A stretch of DNA of 37,066 nucleotides from Paracidovorax wautersii (GCA_009912175.1 WNDQ01000039.1:1-37066); one strand, 5' to 3'. Shown: positions 28,169-36,267, counted from the first letter of the stretch. Made by a program: numbers and translations. Notes: generated from the sequence alone by a model not told the origin.

Positions 28169-28939
28169 TCAGTTGCCGCCGTGGTACTTCTTGTAGATGG
28201 CGACGAGCTTGCCGTTCTGGGTGTTGGCCGTGACCCAGGCGTCGAGCCAGGCCTTGAGTTCGGGCTCGTTCTTGCGCAGGCCGATGCCCAGCGGCACGGT
28301 CTGCATCACGAATTGGGTCGTCAGGTCTTTCTGGGGCGACTTGGCCAGCACGGCGCTGACGATGGCCGGCGAGGTCGCCAGCAGGTCGGCCTGGCCGCTG
28401 ACGGCGGCCGTCACCAGCGTGGCGTCGTCGTCGTAACGCACGATCTGCGCGCCGGGCGCGCCCGTGGTCACCACCTTGTCGTTGTTGGAGCCGCGCGTGG
28501 TTGCCACCCGTTTGCCCTTGAGGTCGTCGAAGCCGTGGATGCCCGCGCCCTTGGGGCCGGCCACCACGGCCAGGATCTGCGCATAGGGCACCGAGAAGTC
28601 GATGACCTTCTCGCGCTCGGGCGTCATCGACAGCGACGCCACCACGATGTCGGCCTTGCCGGTCTGCAGGAAGGGAATGTGGTTGGGGCTGGTGGTCTGC
28701 ACGATCTCGATCTGCACGCCCAGGTCCTTGGCCAGCAGTTGGGCGGTCTCGACGTCGGAGCCCACGGGCTTGAGCGCGCCGTCGACGAAGCCGTAAGGCG
28801 GCGAGCCCGTGTCCAGCGCGATGCGGATCTTGCCGGCGGCCTTGATGTCCTTGAGCAGGTCGGCGTGGGCGCCGGCCACCAGCAGGCAGCACAGCGCGGC
28901 GCCTTGCGCCAGGCGGCGCAGCAGTTGCAGAGTAGGCAT
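28169..28939 (-). CDS. ABC transporter substrate-binding protein, family 3 (polar amino acid type)
   Basis: This 256-residue periplasmic binding protein has signal peptide MPTLQLLRRLAQGAALCCLL then VAGAHA, with cleavage after Ala26. Family-3 motifs are GKIRIALDTGSPPYGFVDG, VGSDVETAQLLAKDLG, FLQTGKADIVVASLSMTPER and DDLKGKRVATTRGSNNDK. No lipobox Cys is placed to anchor it. This family mainly binds amino acids. Here it sits in an operon for hexonate/uronate breakdown, so its ligand may be a sugar acid, which is inference. It lies 56 bp after the ATPase gene and 28 bp before the broken dehydrogenase. Confidence 0.92.
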   Translation of the reverse strand: MPTLQLLRRLAQGAALCCLLVAGAHADLLKDIKAAGKIRIALDTGSPPYGFVDGALKPVGSDVETAQLLAKDLGVQIEIVQTTSPNHIPFLQTGKADIVVASLSMTPEREKVIDFSVPYAQILAVVAGPKGAGIHGFDDLKGKRVATTRGSNNDKVVTTGAPGAQIVRYDDDATLVTAAVSGQADLLATSPAIVSAVLAKSPQKDLTTQFVMQTVPLGIGLRKNEPELKAWLDAWVTANTQNGKLVAIYKKYHGGN

Positions 28940-28995
28940 GGTTGTCTCCTTATAGAAAGTCGTCGGGGGAAGTCGTCGGAAAAAACGAATGGACG

Positions 28996-29724
28996 TCAAA
29001 GGCCGTTGCCGATGAAGTCGCGCAGCTCGACCGTGGCAGGCTGGTCGAGGATGCTGGCCGGACCACGTTCCCACACGCGGCCCTGGTGCATGAAGATGAT
29101 CTCGTCGGCGACCTTGCGCGCGAACGCCATTTCGTGCGTGACCAGGATCATGGTCATGCCGCCGGCGGCCAGCGATTCCATGACCTTGAGCACCTCGCCC
29201 GTGAGCTGCGGATCGAGCGCCGAGGTCACCTCGTCGAACAGCATGAGCTGCGGCTGCATGGCCAGCGAACGCGCGATGGCCACACGCTGCTGCTGCCCGC
29301 CCGACAGCTGCGAGGGATAGCACTGGCCCAGGTCGGCCAGGCCGACCTGGGCCAGCACCTCACGTGCCTTGTCGCGGGCCTGCGCGCGGCTCTGGCGTTT
29401 GACCAGGCGCGGCGCGAGCATGATGTTTTCCTCGGCCGTGAGGTGGGGAAACAGGCTGTAGCTCTGGAACACGATGCCCACGTCGCGGCGCAGCTGGTGC
29501 AGGTCGAGCCGGGGCGAGGCCAGTTCATGGCCGCAGACGTGGATGCGGCCGCTGTCGATGGTTTCGAGCCGGTCGATGCAGCGCAGCGCCGTGCTCTTGC
29601 CCGAGCCGCTGCGCCCGATGATGGCCGCCACCGAGCCGGCCTGGACCGTGAACGAGACGCCGTCGAGCACCTTGGCGATGCCGAAGCTCTTGCTGATGTT
29701 GTCGACCTCAACAATGGGCTGCAT
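28996..29724 (-). CDS. ABC transporter ATPase, polar amino acid uptake type
   Basis: This 242-residue ABC ATPase is of the HisP/GlnQ group: Walker A GRSGSGKST, Q-loop VFQSYSLFPHL, signature LSGGQQQRVAIARSL, Walker B LMLFDEVTSALDP and switch His in LVTHEMAFA. Walker B normally reads FDEPTSALDP. Val in place of Pro is seen in some members. Its first 17 bases overlap the 3' end of the preceding permease gene. It energises the two-permease importer encoded upstream. Confidence 0.94.
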   Translation of the reverse strand: MQPIVEVDNISKSFGIAKVLDGVSFTVQAGSVAAIIGRSGSGKSTALRCIDRLETIDSGRIHVCGHELASPRLDLHQLRRDVGIVFQSYSLFPHLTAEENIMLAPRLVKRQSRAQARDKAREVLAQVGLADLGQCYPSQLSGGQQQRVAIARSLAMQPQLMLFDEVTSALDPQLTGEVLKVMESLAAGGMTMILVTHEMAFARKVADEIIFMHQGRVWERGPASILDQPATVELRDFIGNGL

Positions 29725-30358
29725 GGAATTTCCTTTCGAGGCGCCGGCTCAGGACCGACAGCGGATAGCACAGGGCGAAATACATCGCGGCGACGATCAG
29801 GAAGATCACGAAGGGCTCGAAGGTCGAGTTGTTGATGATCTGCCCGGCACGCGCCAGCTCGACGAAGCCGATGGCCGAGGCCAGCGAGGTGTTCTTGACG
29901 ATCTGCACCATGAAGCCCACGGTGGGCGGCGTGGCGATCTTGATGGCCTGCGGCAGGATCACGTGCAGCAGGCGCTGGCGCCAGCGCAGGGCCAGGCATT
30001 CGGCGGCCTCGGCCTGCGGGCGCGGCACGGCCTGCAGGCAGCCGCGCCAGATCTCGCCCAGGTAGGCCGACACATAGATCGACAGCGCCAGCGCGGCCGC
30101 GCCCAGCGGCGGCATGTCCAGCCCCAGCGTGGGCAGGCCGAAGTAGGCCAGCGGCAGCAGCACCAGCAGCGGCGTGCCCTGGATCAGCTTGACGTAGCAG
30201 GCCACGGCAAAACGGCTCCAGCGCGGCCCGTAGGTCACGCCCAGCGCGACGGCAAAACCCAGCAGGCCGCCGCCGGCAAAGGCCAGCAGCGACAGGCCCA
30301 CGGTCCAGTACAGGCCGTCCAGCAGAAACAACAAATGCGCGGAGGTCAGAAATCCCAT
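29708..30358 (-). CDS. ABC transporter permease, polar amino acid uptake type (second)
   Basis: This 216-residue inner-membrane permease of the HisMQ/GlnP group has about five membrane segments. Family-typical stretches are LIQGTPLLVLLPLAYFGLP and AYLGEIWRGCLQAVPRPQAE, with the ATPase-docking loop EAAECLALRWRQRLLHVILP followed by IVKNTSLASAIG. The frame is open further upstream across the preceding permease gene, but the ATG at 30358 (MGFLTSAHLLFLLDGL) gives the family length. It forms a heterodimer with the next permease. Confidence 0.92.
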   Translation of the reverse strand: MGFLTSAHLLFLLDGLYWTVGLSLLAFAGGGLLGFAVALGVTYGPRWSRFAVACYVKLIQGTPLLVLLPLAYFGLPTLGLDMPPLGAAALALSIYVSAYLGEIWRGCLQAVPRPQAEAAECLALRWRQRLLHVILPQAIKIATPPTVGFMVQIVKNTSLASAIGFVELARAGQIINNSTFEPFVIFLIVAAMYFALCYPLSVLSRRLERKFHAAHC

Positions 30359-30372
30359 GATGCTGGCCTCCT

Positions 30373-31056
30373 TCAAATCGGCGTGCCGAGACGGCGCCGG
30401 CGCGGAAACGCCACCTGCGCCACCGCCCACAGAATGGCGCGCATGACCAGCGACATGGCGAGGTAGGCCACGGCCACGAGCAGGTAGGTCTCGACCGAGC
30501 GGAAGGTGTCGGACTGGATGCGGTTGGCCACGGCCGTGAGCTCTTCGGCCGAGATCTGGGAGCAGATCGACGAGGCCAGCATCAGCAGCACGTACTGGCT
30601 CGACAGCGCGGGATAGACGCGCTCGACGGCCGGCGGCAGCACCACGTGGCGCAGCATCTGCCAGCGCGACAGGCCGATGCACTCGGCCGCTTCGAGCTGG
30701 CCGCGCGGAATGGACTCGATGCCTGCGCGCACGATCTCGCAGGTGTAGGCCGCCACGTTGATGACCAGCGCCAGCGTGGCCGCCGCAAAGGCCCCCAGTT
30801 GAAACTCCAGCGACGCCAGGCCGAAATAGACCAGGAAGACCTGCACCAGCAGCGGCGTGTTGCGGATCAGCTCGACATAGGCGCCCGCCACACGCGCCAG
30901 CCAGGCGCGGCGCCCGGTCTTGGCCAGCGCGCAGAACACCCCGAGCAGAAAGCCGAACACCGTGGCCGACAGCGACAGGGCCAGCGTCGTCCACGCGCCG
31001 CGCACAAAGTCCGGCCAGTAGGCCAGGGGAACACTGAAATCGAAGGCGTAGTTCAA
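30373..31056 (-). CDS. ABC transporter permease, polar amino acid uptake type (first)
   Basis: This 227-residue inner-membrane permease is the first gene of the sugar-acid operon. The region WTTLALSLSATVFGFLLGVF begins the transport domain. LIRNTPLLVQVFLVYFGLAS is the family segment, and the docking loop reads EAAECIGLSRWQMLRHVVLP. About five membrane helices are visible. It lies 14 bp before the second permease. The ATG at 31056 faces the GntR regulator gene across 207 bp containing repeated operator-like boxes. Confidence 0.92.
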   Translation of the reverse strand: MNYAFDFSVPLAYWPDFVRGAWTTLALSLSATVFGFLLGVFCALAKTGRRAWLARVAGAYVELIRNTPLLVQVFLVYFGLASLEFQLGAFAAATLALVINVAAYTCEIVRAGIESIPRGQLEAAECIGLSRWQMLRHVVLPPAVERVYPALSSQYVLLMLASSICSQISAEELTAVANRIQSDTFRSVETYLLVAVAYLAMSLVMRAILWAVAQVAFPRRRRLGTPI

Positions 31057-31107
31057 GCCGGCTGTCTCCGCATCGAGGGTGGCCGCCCGGTGGTGGCTGT
31101 TGATTTA

Positions 31108-31260
31108 TTTGGTCAGGCCAATTCTGCTCATTTCTTGAAATTGGCCTTACCGTAAAAACCCTTGATCCGTGAAATCCCTAAAACAACCAGGCAATCACCA
31201 CGAACATGCCAGAATGTTCTGAATATTTCGACTTTGGCCTGATTGATTGGCCTGACCAAA
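31108..31260. promoter_or_regulatory. Array of GntR operator-like boxes between transporter and regulator
   Basis: TTTGGTCAGGCCAAT (31108-31122) recurs as its exact reverse complement at 31246-31260. Weaker copies are at 31140-31154 (ATTGGCCTTACCGTA) and 31233-31247. The last two units form a tandem 13-bp repeat. The core TTGG-N5-CCAA is nearly symmetric, as expected for FCD-type GntR proteins. A separate inverted repeat GAACAT-N6-ATGTTC lies at 31202-31219. The final box ends three bases before the regulator ATG, suggesting autorepression. Confidence 0.65.
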
Positions 31261-31263
31261 AAC

Positions 31264-31956
31264 ATGACCGACGCCCCGCGCTTGCCGGAAACCCGGCGCC
31301 TTTACCAGCAGATCGCCGACCGGGTGCGCGAGTTGATCCACCAGGGTCGCTACCCCGGCGGCAGCCGGTTGCCGCCCGAGCGCGACCTGGCGCTGCAGCT
31401 CGGCGTCTCGCGCCCGTCCCTGCGCGAAGCGCTGATCGCGCTGGAGATCGAGGGCACGGTGGAGATCCGCATGGGCTCGGGCATCTATGTGTGCACGGCA
31501 CCGGCGCGCCGGCCCGGCCTGGCCGTGGCCATGGGCGAGAGCCCGATCGAGCTGATGCAGGCGCGCGCCGCACTGGAGGGCGCCGTCATCGCGCTGGCCT
31601 GCGTGCACGCCACGCCGGCCGGCATGGGGCGCATCCGCGACAGCATCGAGGCGATGCGGCTGGACATCGCCCAGGGCGTGGGCGTGCTCGCGCACGACCG
31701 GCAGTTCCACGTCTGCATTGCCGAGATGAGCGGCAATTCGGTGCTGACCAGCCTGGTCGGCACGCTGTTCGACGAACGCCAGAGCCCGCTGGCCGAGCAC
31801 CTGCGCGCGCGGCTCGAAGACCGCCCCACGTGGGAGCTGGCGCTGCAGGAGCACGAACAGATCTACCGCGCGCTACTGGCGCGCGACCCGCTCGCGGCGC
31901 AGGCCGCCATGCGCTGCCACATCCAGGCCGCCAGCGACCGCTGGTACCTGACTTGA
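31264..31956 (+). CDS. GntR-family regulator, FadR/FCD type
   Basis: This 230-residue regulator has an N-terminal winged HTH at about residues 8-75 (RRLYQQIADRVRELIHQG, GSRLPPERDLALQLGVSRPS, LREALIALEIEGTVEI). An all-helical FCD effector domain follows, with histidines and an aspartate suited to metal or ligand binding (AHDRQFHVCIAEMSGN and late MRCHIQAA). ExuR/UxuR, which sense uronates, belong to this group. It is divergent from the sugar-acid operon, with operator-like boxes between them. I prefer ATG at 31264 over TTG at 31243. Neither has a clear Shine-Dalgarno and the operator box sits directly upstream. It is convergent with the acyl-CoA synthetase gene, 16 bp away. Confidence 0.9.
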   Translation: MTDAPRLPETRRLYQQIADRVRELIHQGRYPGGSRLPPERDLALQLGVSRPSLREALIALEIEGTVEIRMGSGIYVCTAPARRPGLAVAMGESPIELMQARAALEGAVIALACVHATPAGMGRIRDSIEAMRLDIAQGVGVLAHDRQFHVCIAEMSGNSVLTSLVGTLFDERQSPLAEHLRARLEDRPTWELALQEHEQIYRALLARDPLAAQAAMRCHIQAASDRWYLT

Positions 31957-31972
31957 GGCGCTGCCGGCGCTC

Positions 31973-33712
31973 TCAGGCGGTCTTGTCCTCGCCCAGCTGC
32001 AGGCGTTCCTTCATCACCTCGCGGATCCGGAACTTCTGGATCTTGCCCGTCACCGTCATCGGGAAGGCGTCAACGAAGACGATGTGGCGCGGGATCTTGT
32101 AGTGCGCGATCTGGCCCTGGCAGAAGGCGCGGATGCTGTCCTCGCCCACGTCGGCGCCGGGCTTGGCGATGATCCAGGCGCACAGCTCCTCGCCGTACTT
32201 GGGGTCGGGCACGCCGACGACCTGCACGTCCTGCACCTGCGGGTGGCGGTACAGAAACTCTTCGATCTCGCGCGGGTAGATGTTCTCGCCACCGCGGATC
32301 ACCATGTCCTTGATGCGGCCGACGATGTTGACGTAACCCTCGCCGTCCATGGTCGCCAGGTCGCCCGTGTGCATCCAGCCCTCGGCGTCGATCGCCTCGC
32401 GCGTGCGCGCCTCCTCGCCCCAGTAGCCATGCATGACGGCGTAGCCGCGCGTGCACAGCTCGCCCGAGGCGCCGGTGGCCACGGCCTCGCCCGTTTCCGG
32501 GTCGGCGATCTTGACCTCCAGGTGCGGCTGCACCGTGCCCACGGTCGACACGCGCCGGTCCAGCGGGGTGTCGGCCGCGCTCTGGCAACTGACCGGACTG
32601 GTCTCAGTCATGCCGTAGGCAATGGTGATCTGCGACAGGTGCATGTCGCGCACCACACGCTTCATCACCTCGATCGGGCAGGGTGAGCCGGCCATGATGC
32701 CGGTGCGCAGCGTCGACAGGTCGAACTCGGCAAAACGCGGGTGATCGAGTTCGGCGATGAACATGGTGGGCACGCCATGCAGGCCGGTGCAGCGCTCGGC
32801 CTGCACGGCCTGCAGCACGGCCAGCGGGTCGAAGCCGTCGCTCGGGTAGACGATGGCCGCGCCGTGTGTGAGGCAGGCCAGGTTGCCCAGCACCATGCCA
32901 AAGCAGTGGTACAGCGGCACCGGAATGCACAGCCGGTCCTGCGGCGTCAGCCGCATGCATTCGCCGATGAAGAAGCCGTTGTTCAGGATGTTGCGGTGGG
33001 TCAGCGTGGCGCCCTTCGGGAAGCCCGTCGTGCCGCTGGTGAACTGGATGTTGATCGGGTCGCGCGCATCGAGCGTGCGGGCCGCCTCGGCCACCGCCGC
33101 ATCATCCGGGTCGCCCTGTCCGATCAGGTCGGAAAAACGCGGCACGCCCGGCACGTCCTCGCCCTGCCCCGCCACGTCGATCCATGCCACCAGGCGCAGC
33201 AGCGGCAGCCGGTGCGCGGCCAGCCGGCCGGGCGCGCAGGTGGCCAGTTCCGGCGCCAGCTCGCGCAGCATGTCCAGGTACTGGCTGGTCTTGAAGGCGC
33301 GCATGGCCACCAGCGCCTTGCAGCCGACCTTGTTGAGCGCGTATTCCAGCTCGCTCGTGCGGTAGGCCGGGTTGATGTTGACCAGCACCAGGCCGACCTC
33401 GGCCGTGGCCAGCTGCATCAGCACCCATTCGGCGTTGTTGTGCGACCAGATGCCCACGCGGTCGCCGCGCCGCAGACCCTGGCGCAGCAGTGCGCTGGCC
33501 AGGCAGCGTGCCTGGCGCTGCAGTTCGGCATAGGTGTAGCGCAGGCCCTGGTGCAGGCTGACGAGCGCCTCGCGGTCGCCGTGGCGGCGCACCATGCCGT
33601 CGATGAAGGCCCCTAGCGTCTGCTCGATCAGCGGCGGCTCGGTGGCGCCGCGCGCGTAGCTGCGCCCGGTGCGGAAATCTGGCGGCAAGGCGCCGGCGGC
33701 GGTCTCGGTCAC
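31973..33712 (-). CDS. AMP-binding acyl-CoA synthetase, probable LiuR-regulon member
   Basis: This 579-residue adenylate-forming enzyme activates a carboxylic acid to its CoA thioester. It has the P-loop-like motif [46 protein letters not shown], the hinge [20 protein letters not shown] and the C-terminal catalytic Lys in [14 protein letters not shown]. The start is GTG at 33712, supported by AGGAGA seven bases upstream. The frame continues upstream through the operator but lacks a ribosome site. A LiuR-like box lies 61 bp upstream (33774-33797), linking it to the liuB operon. Isovalerate, another branched short-chain acid, or acetoacetate is the likely substrate, by inference from this control. 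Confidence 0.92.
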   Translation of the reverse strand: MTETAAGALPPDFRTGRSYARGATEPPLIEQTLGAFIDGMVRRHGDREALVSLHQGLRYTYAELQRQARCLASALLRQGLRRGDRVGIWSHNNAEWVLMQLATAEVGLVLVNINPAYRTSELEYALNKVGCKALVAMRAFKTSQYLDMLRELAPELATCAPGRLAAHRLPLLRLVAWIDVAGQGEDVPGVPRFSDLIGQGDPDDAAVAEAARTLDARDPINIQFTSGTTGFPKGATLTHRNILNNGFFIGECMRLTPQDRLCIPVPLYHCFGMVLGNLACLTHGAAIVYPSDGFDPLAVLQAVQAERCTGLHGVPTMFIAELDHPRFAEFDLSTLRTGIMAGSPCPIEVMKRVVRDMHLSQITIAYGMTETSPVSCQSAADTPLDRRVSTVGTVQPHLEVKIADPETGEAVATGASGELCTRGYAVMHGYWGEEARTREAIDAEGWMHTGDLATMDGEGYVNIVGRIKDMVIRGGENIYPREIEEFLYRHPQVQDVQVVGVPDPKYGEELCAWIIAKPGADVGEDSIRAFCQGQIAHYKIPRHIVFVDAFPMTVTGKIQKFRIREVMKERLQLGEDKTA

Positions 33713-33773
33713 GGTCTGTCTCCTGGCAATGGCGGCGCCGCTGGCGTCGCGGCGCTCGGTGTCAGGAATTCTG

Positions 33774-33797
33774 GTTAACGTTGACGTTAACGTCAAT
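33774..33797. promoter_or_regulatory. LiuR-like operator upstream of the acyl-CoA synthetase gene
   Basis: The right part, TTGACGTTAACGTCAA at 33781-33796, is a perfect 16-bp palindrome. The full 24 bp matches the box before liuB at 19 positions, including the three ACGT units spaced by six bases. It lies 61 bp before the GTG start. Confidence 0.7.
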
Positions 33798-33844
33798 CAA
33801 AATGCTGCGCCGCGGCACTCGGCACAAACCCTGAGCCCCAGGCG

Positions 33845-34513
33845 TCAGCCGTGCGCGCGCAGCACGTCGGCCAGTTGCGCCATGCTGGAAAAGACCCGGG
33901 CGGCGCCCGCATCGAGCAGCGCCTGGCCCGCGTCCTGCGGGGCGTAGGCAAAGACGGTCGCGCCTGCGGCCACGCCGGCGGTGATGCCGGTGACCGTGTC
34001 TTTCACCACGGCGCAGCGGCGCGGGTCGGCCTGCAGCGCCTGCGCGGCGGCCAGGTAGACGTCGGGCGCGGGCTTGGTGCGCGGCATCTCGTGGCCGCTG
34101 AAGATGCGGCCGTCGAAGAAGTGGTGCAGCTCGACCTTGCGCAACTGGAGTTCGACCTTGTAGCGGTCGGCGCCCGAGGCGCAGGCGATGCGCCCGCGCG
34201 CGGCGTGGTGCACGGCCTCGACCGCGCCGTGGATGTGCGGGACGGCCGCCAGCCTGGCCTCCAGCGCCTGGTTGCGGCGTTCCCGAAAGCCCGCCAGCCA
34301 GGCTTCGGTGAGGGGCTTGCCCGTGTGGCGCTGGATCCGCGCCGCCTCGTCCTTGACCGCCTTGCCGACAAAAATGCGCATGCACTCGTCGGCCGACAGC
34401 GTCCAGCCCTCTTCTTCCAGCATGTCGCGCAACACGCCGTTGGTGATGGGCTCGCTGTCGACCAGCACACCATCGCAATCGAACAACACGGCATCGAATT
34501 TCAACGCGGGCAC
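33845..34513 (-). CDS. HAD-superfamily phosphatase/phosphomutase-like hydrolase
   Basis: This 222-residue haloacid-dehalogenase-fold enzyme has motif I FDCDGVLVDSEP with the nucleophile and acid/base Asp pair. A helical cap domain at about residues 16-95 follows, then motif II ASGAD, motif III KPAPDVYL and motif IV VVKDTVTGITAG. It belongs to the beta-phosphoglucomutase/phosphoglycolate phosphatase group. Motif IV usually reads VEDS, and here Lys replaces the first acid, although Asp is kept. The substrate is unknown. It lies downstream of the Pro-rich protein gene in the same direction (58 bp) and 132 bp before the acyl-CoA synthetase start. Confidence 0.88.
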   Translation of the reverse strand: MPALKFDAVLFDCDGVLVDSEPITNGVLRDMLEEEGWTLSADECMRIFVGKAVKDEAARIQRHTGKPLTEAWLAGFRERRNQALEARLAAVPHIHGAVEAVHHAARGRIACASGADRYKVELQLRKVELHHFFDGRIFSGHEMPRTKPAPDVYLAAAQALQADPRRCAVVKDTVTGITAGVAAGATVFAYAPQDAGQALLDAGAARVFSSMAQLADVLRAHG

Positions 34514-34571
34514 CTCTTTCGTTCCTGTCGGGGTTGGGGCCCCGATGGTAACGAAGGTGGCGACCCGCGGG

Positions 34572-35150
34572 TCAGCGCGCGGGCGGCTGGGGTGCCTCGG
34601 GCGCCGATGGCGGCGGCGGGGGCGGCAGCAGGCCGGGAGAACCGCCGGGCACCGTGGGTGGTGTCGCAGGGGCAGGCAGCGGCTCGGCTGGCGCCGGGGC
34701 CGGATCAGGCGCGGGCGCGGGTGCCGGCACGATGGTGGTGGTCACCGTCTCGCGCAGGATGCCGCCGCCCTGCACCGAGCCGCTCACCTGCCCTTCGCCG
34801 CGCACACGCGACTCGCAGTCGCCGCGCAAGTCGGCCGGCAAGGGCGCGCAGCGCTGCAGGGCGTTGGCGCGGTAGTCCTGGCCCTGGTCTTTCAGATTGC
34901 CGCGCCGCGCCTCGGCCGCGGCGGCGCCGGCCTCGCGACGCTCGGTCACGCTGGCGCCGGGTGCGGCCTGGGCGTGGGCGGTGTTCCAGGTGGCCCAGCC
35001 GGCCGTCAGGACGACCGCGGCCATCAGCAATGGCAGCAGGCGCCGGCCTGGGCGGGCCTGGCCCGGGGGATGCGGCAGCCGTGCCGCGGTCGCGCGCGCC
35101 GGCCCCGGCGGGACGTGGCGCACAAGGCAGGAAGGGCGGGACGCGTTCAT
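34572..35150 (-). CDS. Hypothetical exported protein with Pro/Ala-rich C-terminus
   Basis: This 192-residue protein has no function I can name. An arginine-rich N-terminus leads into a hydrophobic stretch (about residues 38-56) ending NTAHA-QAAPG, so export with cleavage near residue 60, or a signal anchor, is likely. The middle holds a compact block: RCAPLPADLRGDCESRVRGE with Cys101 and Cys112, then GSVQGGGILRETVTTTIV. The last 50 residues are Pro/Ala repeats. The block looks like a recurring type of small periplasmic protein in Comamonadaceae, from memory. GGGGAG lies eight bases before the ATG. Codon bias and the Cys-containing block argue that it is real. Confidence 0.7.
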   Translation of the reverse strand: MNASRPSCLVRHVPPGPARATAARLPHPPGQARPGRRLLPLLMAAVVLTAGWATWNTAHAQAAPGASVTERREAGAAAAEARRGNLKDQGQDYRANALQRCAPLPADLRGDCESRVRGEGQVSGSVQGGGILRETVTTTIVPAPAPAPDPAPAPAEPLPAPATPPTVPGGSPGLLPPPPPPSAPEAPQPPAR

Positions 35151-35170
35151 GGTGGCGGACTCCCCAAAAA

Positions 35171-35608
35171 CTAGCTCAGCAGCGTGGTTTCGAGCACGAT
35201 GTCCTCGACACCGGCCAGGGCCTTGGACAGCGGGCAGGTGTTCTTGGCGCCATCGGCCAGTTCCTGGAACTGGGCCTCGGACAGCCCGGGCGCCTTGGCT
35301 TCGAGCGTGAGCACGATGCGGTCGATGGCGAAGCCCTCGCCGTCCTTGGCCAGGCGCACCTGGGCACGGGTGCTGGCCCTCTCCACCACGAAGCCGGCGC
35401 GCTCGGCGGCGAAGGCAAAGGCCATGGTGAAGCAGGCGGCATGGGCGGCCCCGAGCAACTCCTCGGGGTTGGTGCCGCTGCGGTCGTCGCCAAAACGCGT
35501 GGCAAAACCGTAGGGCTGGTCCTTGAGCACGCCGGTTTCAGTGGTGACCGTGCCTTTGCCGGTCTTGCCGTCGCCTTGCCAGACGGCGGACGCTTTTCTT
35601 TCAGCCAT
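35171..35608 (-). CDS. OsmC-family peroxiredoxin
   Basis: This 145-residue OsmC/Ohr-fold thiol peroxidase reduces organic hydroperoxides. The two redox cysteines are Cys59 in AHAACFTMAF and Cys125 in NTCPLSKAL. The N-terminal MAERKASAVWQGDGKTGKGT and the GTNPEELLGAAHAACF region place it in the OsmC rather than Ohr branch. AGGAG lies six bases before the ATG. A perfect 17-bp palindrome (35626-35642) sits just upstream. Confidence 0.93.
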   Translation of the reverse strand: MAERKASAVWQGDGKTGKGTVTTETGVLKDQPYGFATRFGDDRSGTNPEELLGAAHAACFTMAFAFAAERAGFVVERASTRAQVRLAKDGEGFAIDRIVLTLEAKAPGLSEAQFQELADGAKNTCPLSKALAGVEDIVLETTLLS

Positions 35609-35625
35609 GAAGATCTCCTGAACGG

Positions 35626-35642
35626 GGTTCTGCGGCAGAACC
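35626..35642. promoter_or_regulatory. Palindrome directly upstream of the OsmC gene
   Basis: GGTTCTGC-G-GCAGAACC is a perfect inverted repeat with a one-base centre, 18 nt before the ATG and next to the ribosome site. It could be an operator or a 5'-UTR hairpin (7-bp stem, CGG loop). It does not resemble the AT-rich OhrR site I know. Confidence 0.4.
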
Positions 35643-35804
35643 TGGAAACGAAGGGGGTTGTGCGTTCCACCTTAGCCAGACCGCGCGCGCTTGTCCCGCC
35701 CTGGCGGCGCACAAAGCCCGTCGTCCTACAGTCGCCCCGGCGCCTTGCCGCCAGGCACGCCGACTGCCCGTAGGCGCGGGCAGCCACTGGCGCTCGGCGT
35801 TGAC

Positions 35805-36230
35805 CTACGCCGAGGGGAAATCGCCGTCCACGTAGTACCAGCGCCCCTGCTCGCGCACAAAGCGGCTGCGCTCGTGCAGGCGCACGGCGCGGCCGGCTTC
35901 GCGGTAACGCGCGACAAATTCGACCTCGGCCTGCGCGTCGCCGCGCAGCCAGTGGCCCTTGACCTCCAGGCCCAGCCACTTGGTGGCCGGGTCCAGCGCC
36001 AGCGCCTCGGGCGCCTTGCCGTCGGCCCAGGTCGCGCACAGGTAGTCCTCGCGCCCCAGCGTGAAGGCGGTGTAGCGCGAACGCATGAGGCTTTCGGCAT
36101 CAGGCGCGGGTGTGCCGGCCCAGTCGTCGAGGAAACGGCCGCAGCAACGTGCATAGGCCAGCGGCTTACGGCGCGCATCGAGCCGGCCGCAGGGGCAGGC
36201 GGCGTCAAGAGCAGGTTGGAGAAAGGGCAT
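35805..36230 (-). CDS. YchJ-family protein (UPF0225, SEC-C zinc-binding motif)
   Basis: This 141-residue protein has an N-terminal SEC-C-like zinc motif: Cys12 and Cys14 in CPCG and Cys29-Cys30 in ARCCGRFL. It is followed by the YchJ domain with ESLMRSRYTAFTLGREDYLCATW and a C-terminal NTF2-like part (VEFVARYREAGRAVRLHERS, FVREQGRWYYVDGD). The function of the family is unknown. I chose ATG at 36230 because it puts the Cys motif at the usual N-terminal position. The next gene upstream is the truncated bug gene. Confidence 0.9.
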   Translation of the reverse strand: MPFLQPALDAACPCGRLDARRKPLAYARCCGRFLDDWAGTPAPDAESLMRSRYTAFTLGREDYLCATWADGKAPEALALDPATKWLGLEVKGHWLRGDAQAEVEFVARYREAGRAVRLHERSRFVREQGRWYYVDGDFPSA

Positions 36231-36267
36231 GGCGTGCGAGTGTAGGCCCGCAGGCCCGCTCGCCGGC

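Noticed and set aside
33712-33796. A longer acyl-CoA synthetase starting with TTG at 33796
   Set aside because: That start lies inside the LiuR-like palindrome and lacks a ribosome site, whereas GTG at 33712 has AGGAGA at the right distance.
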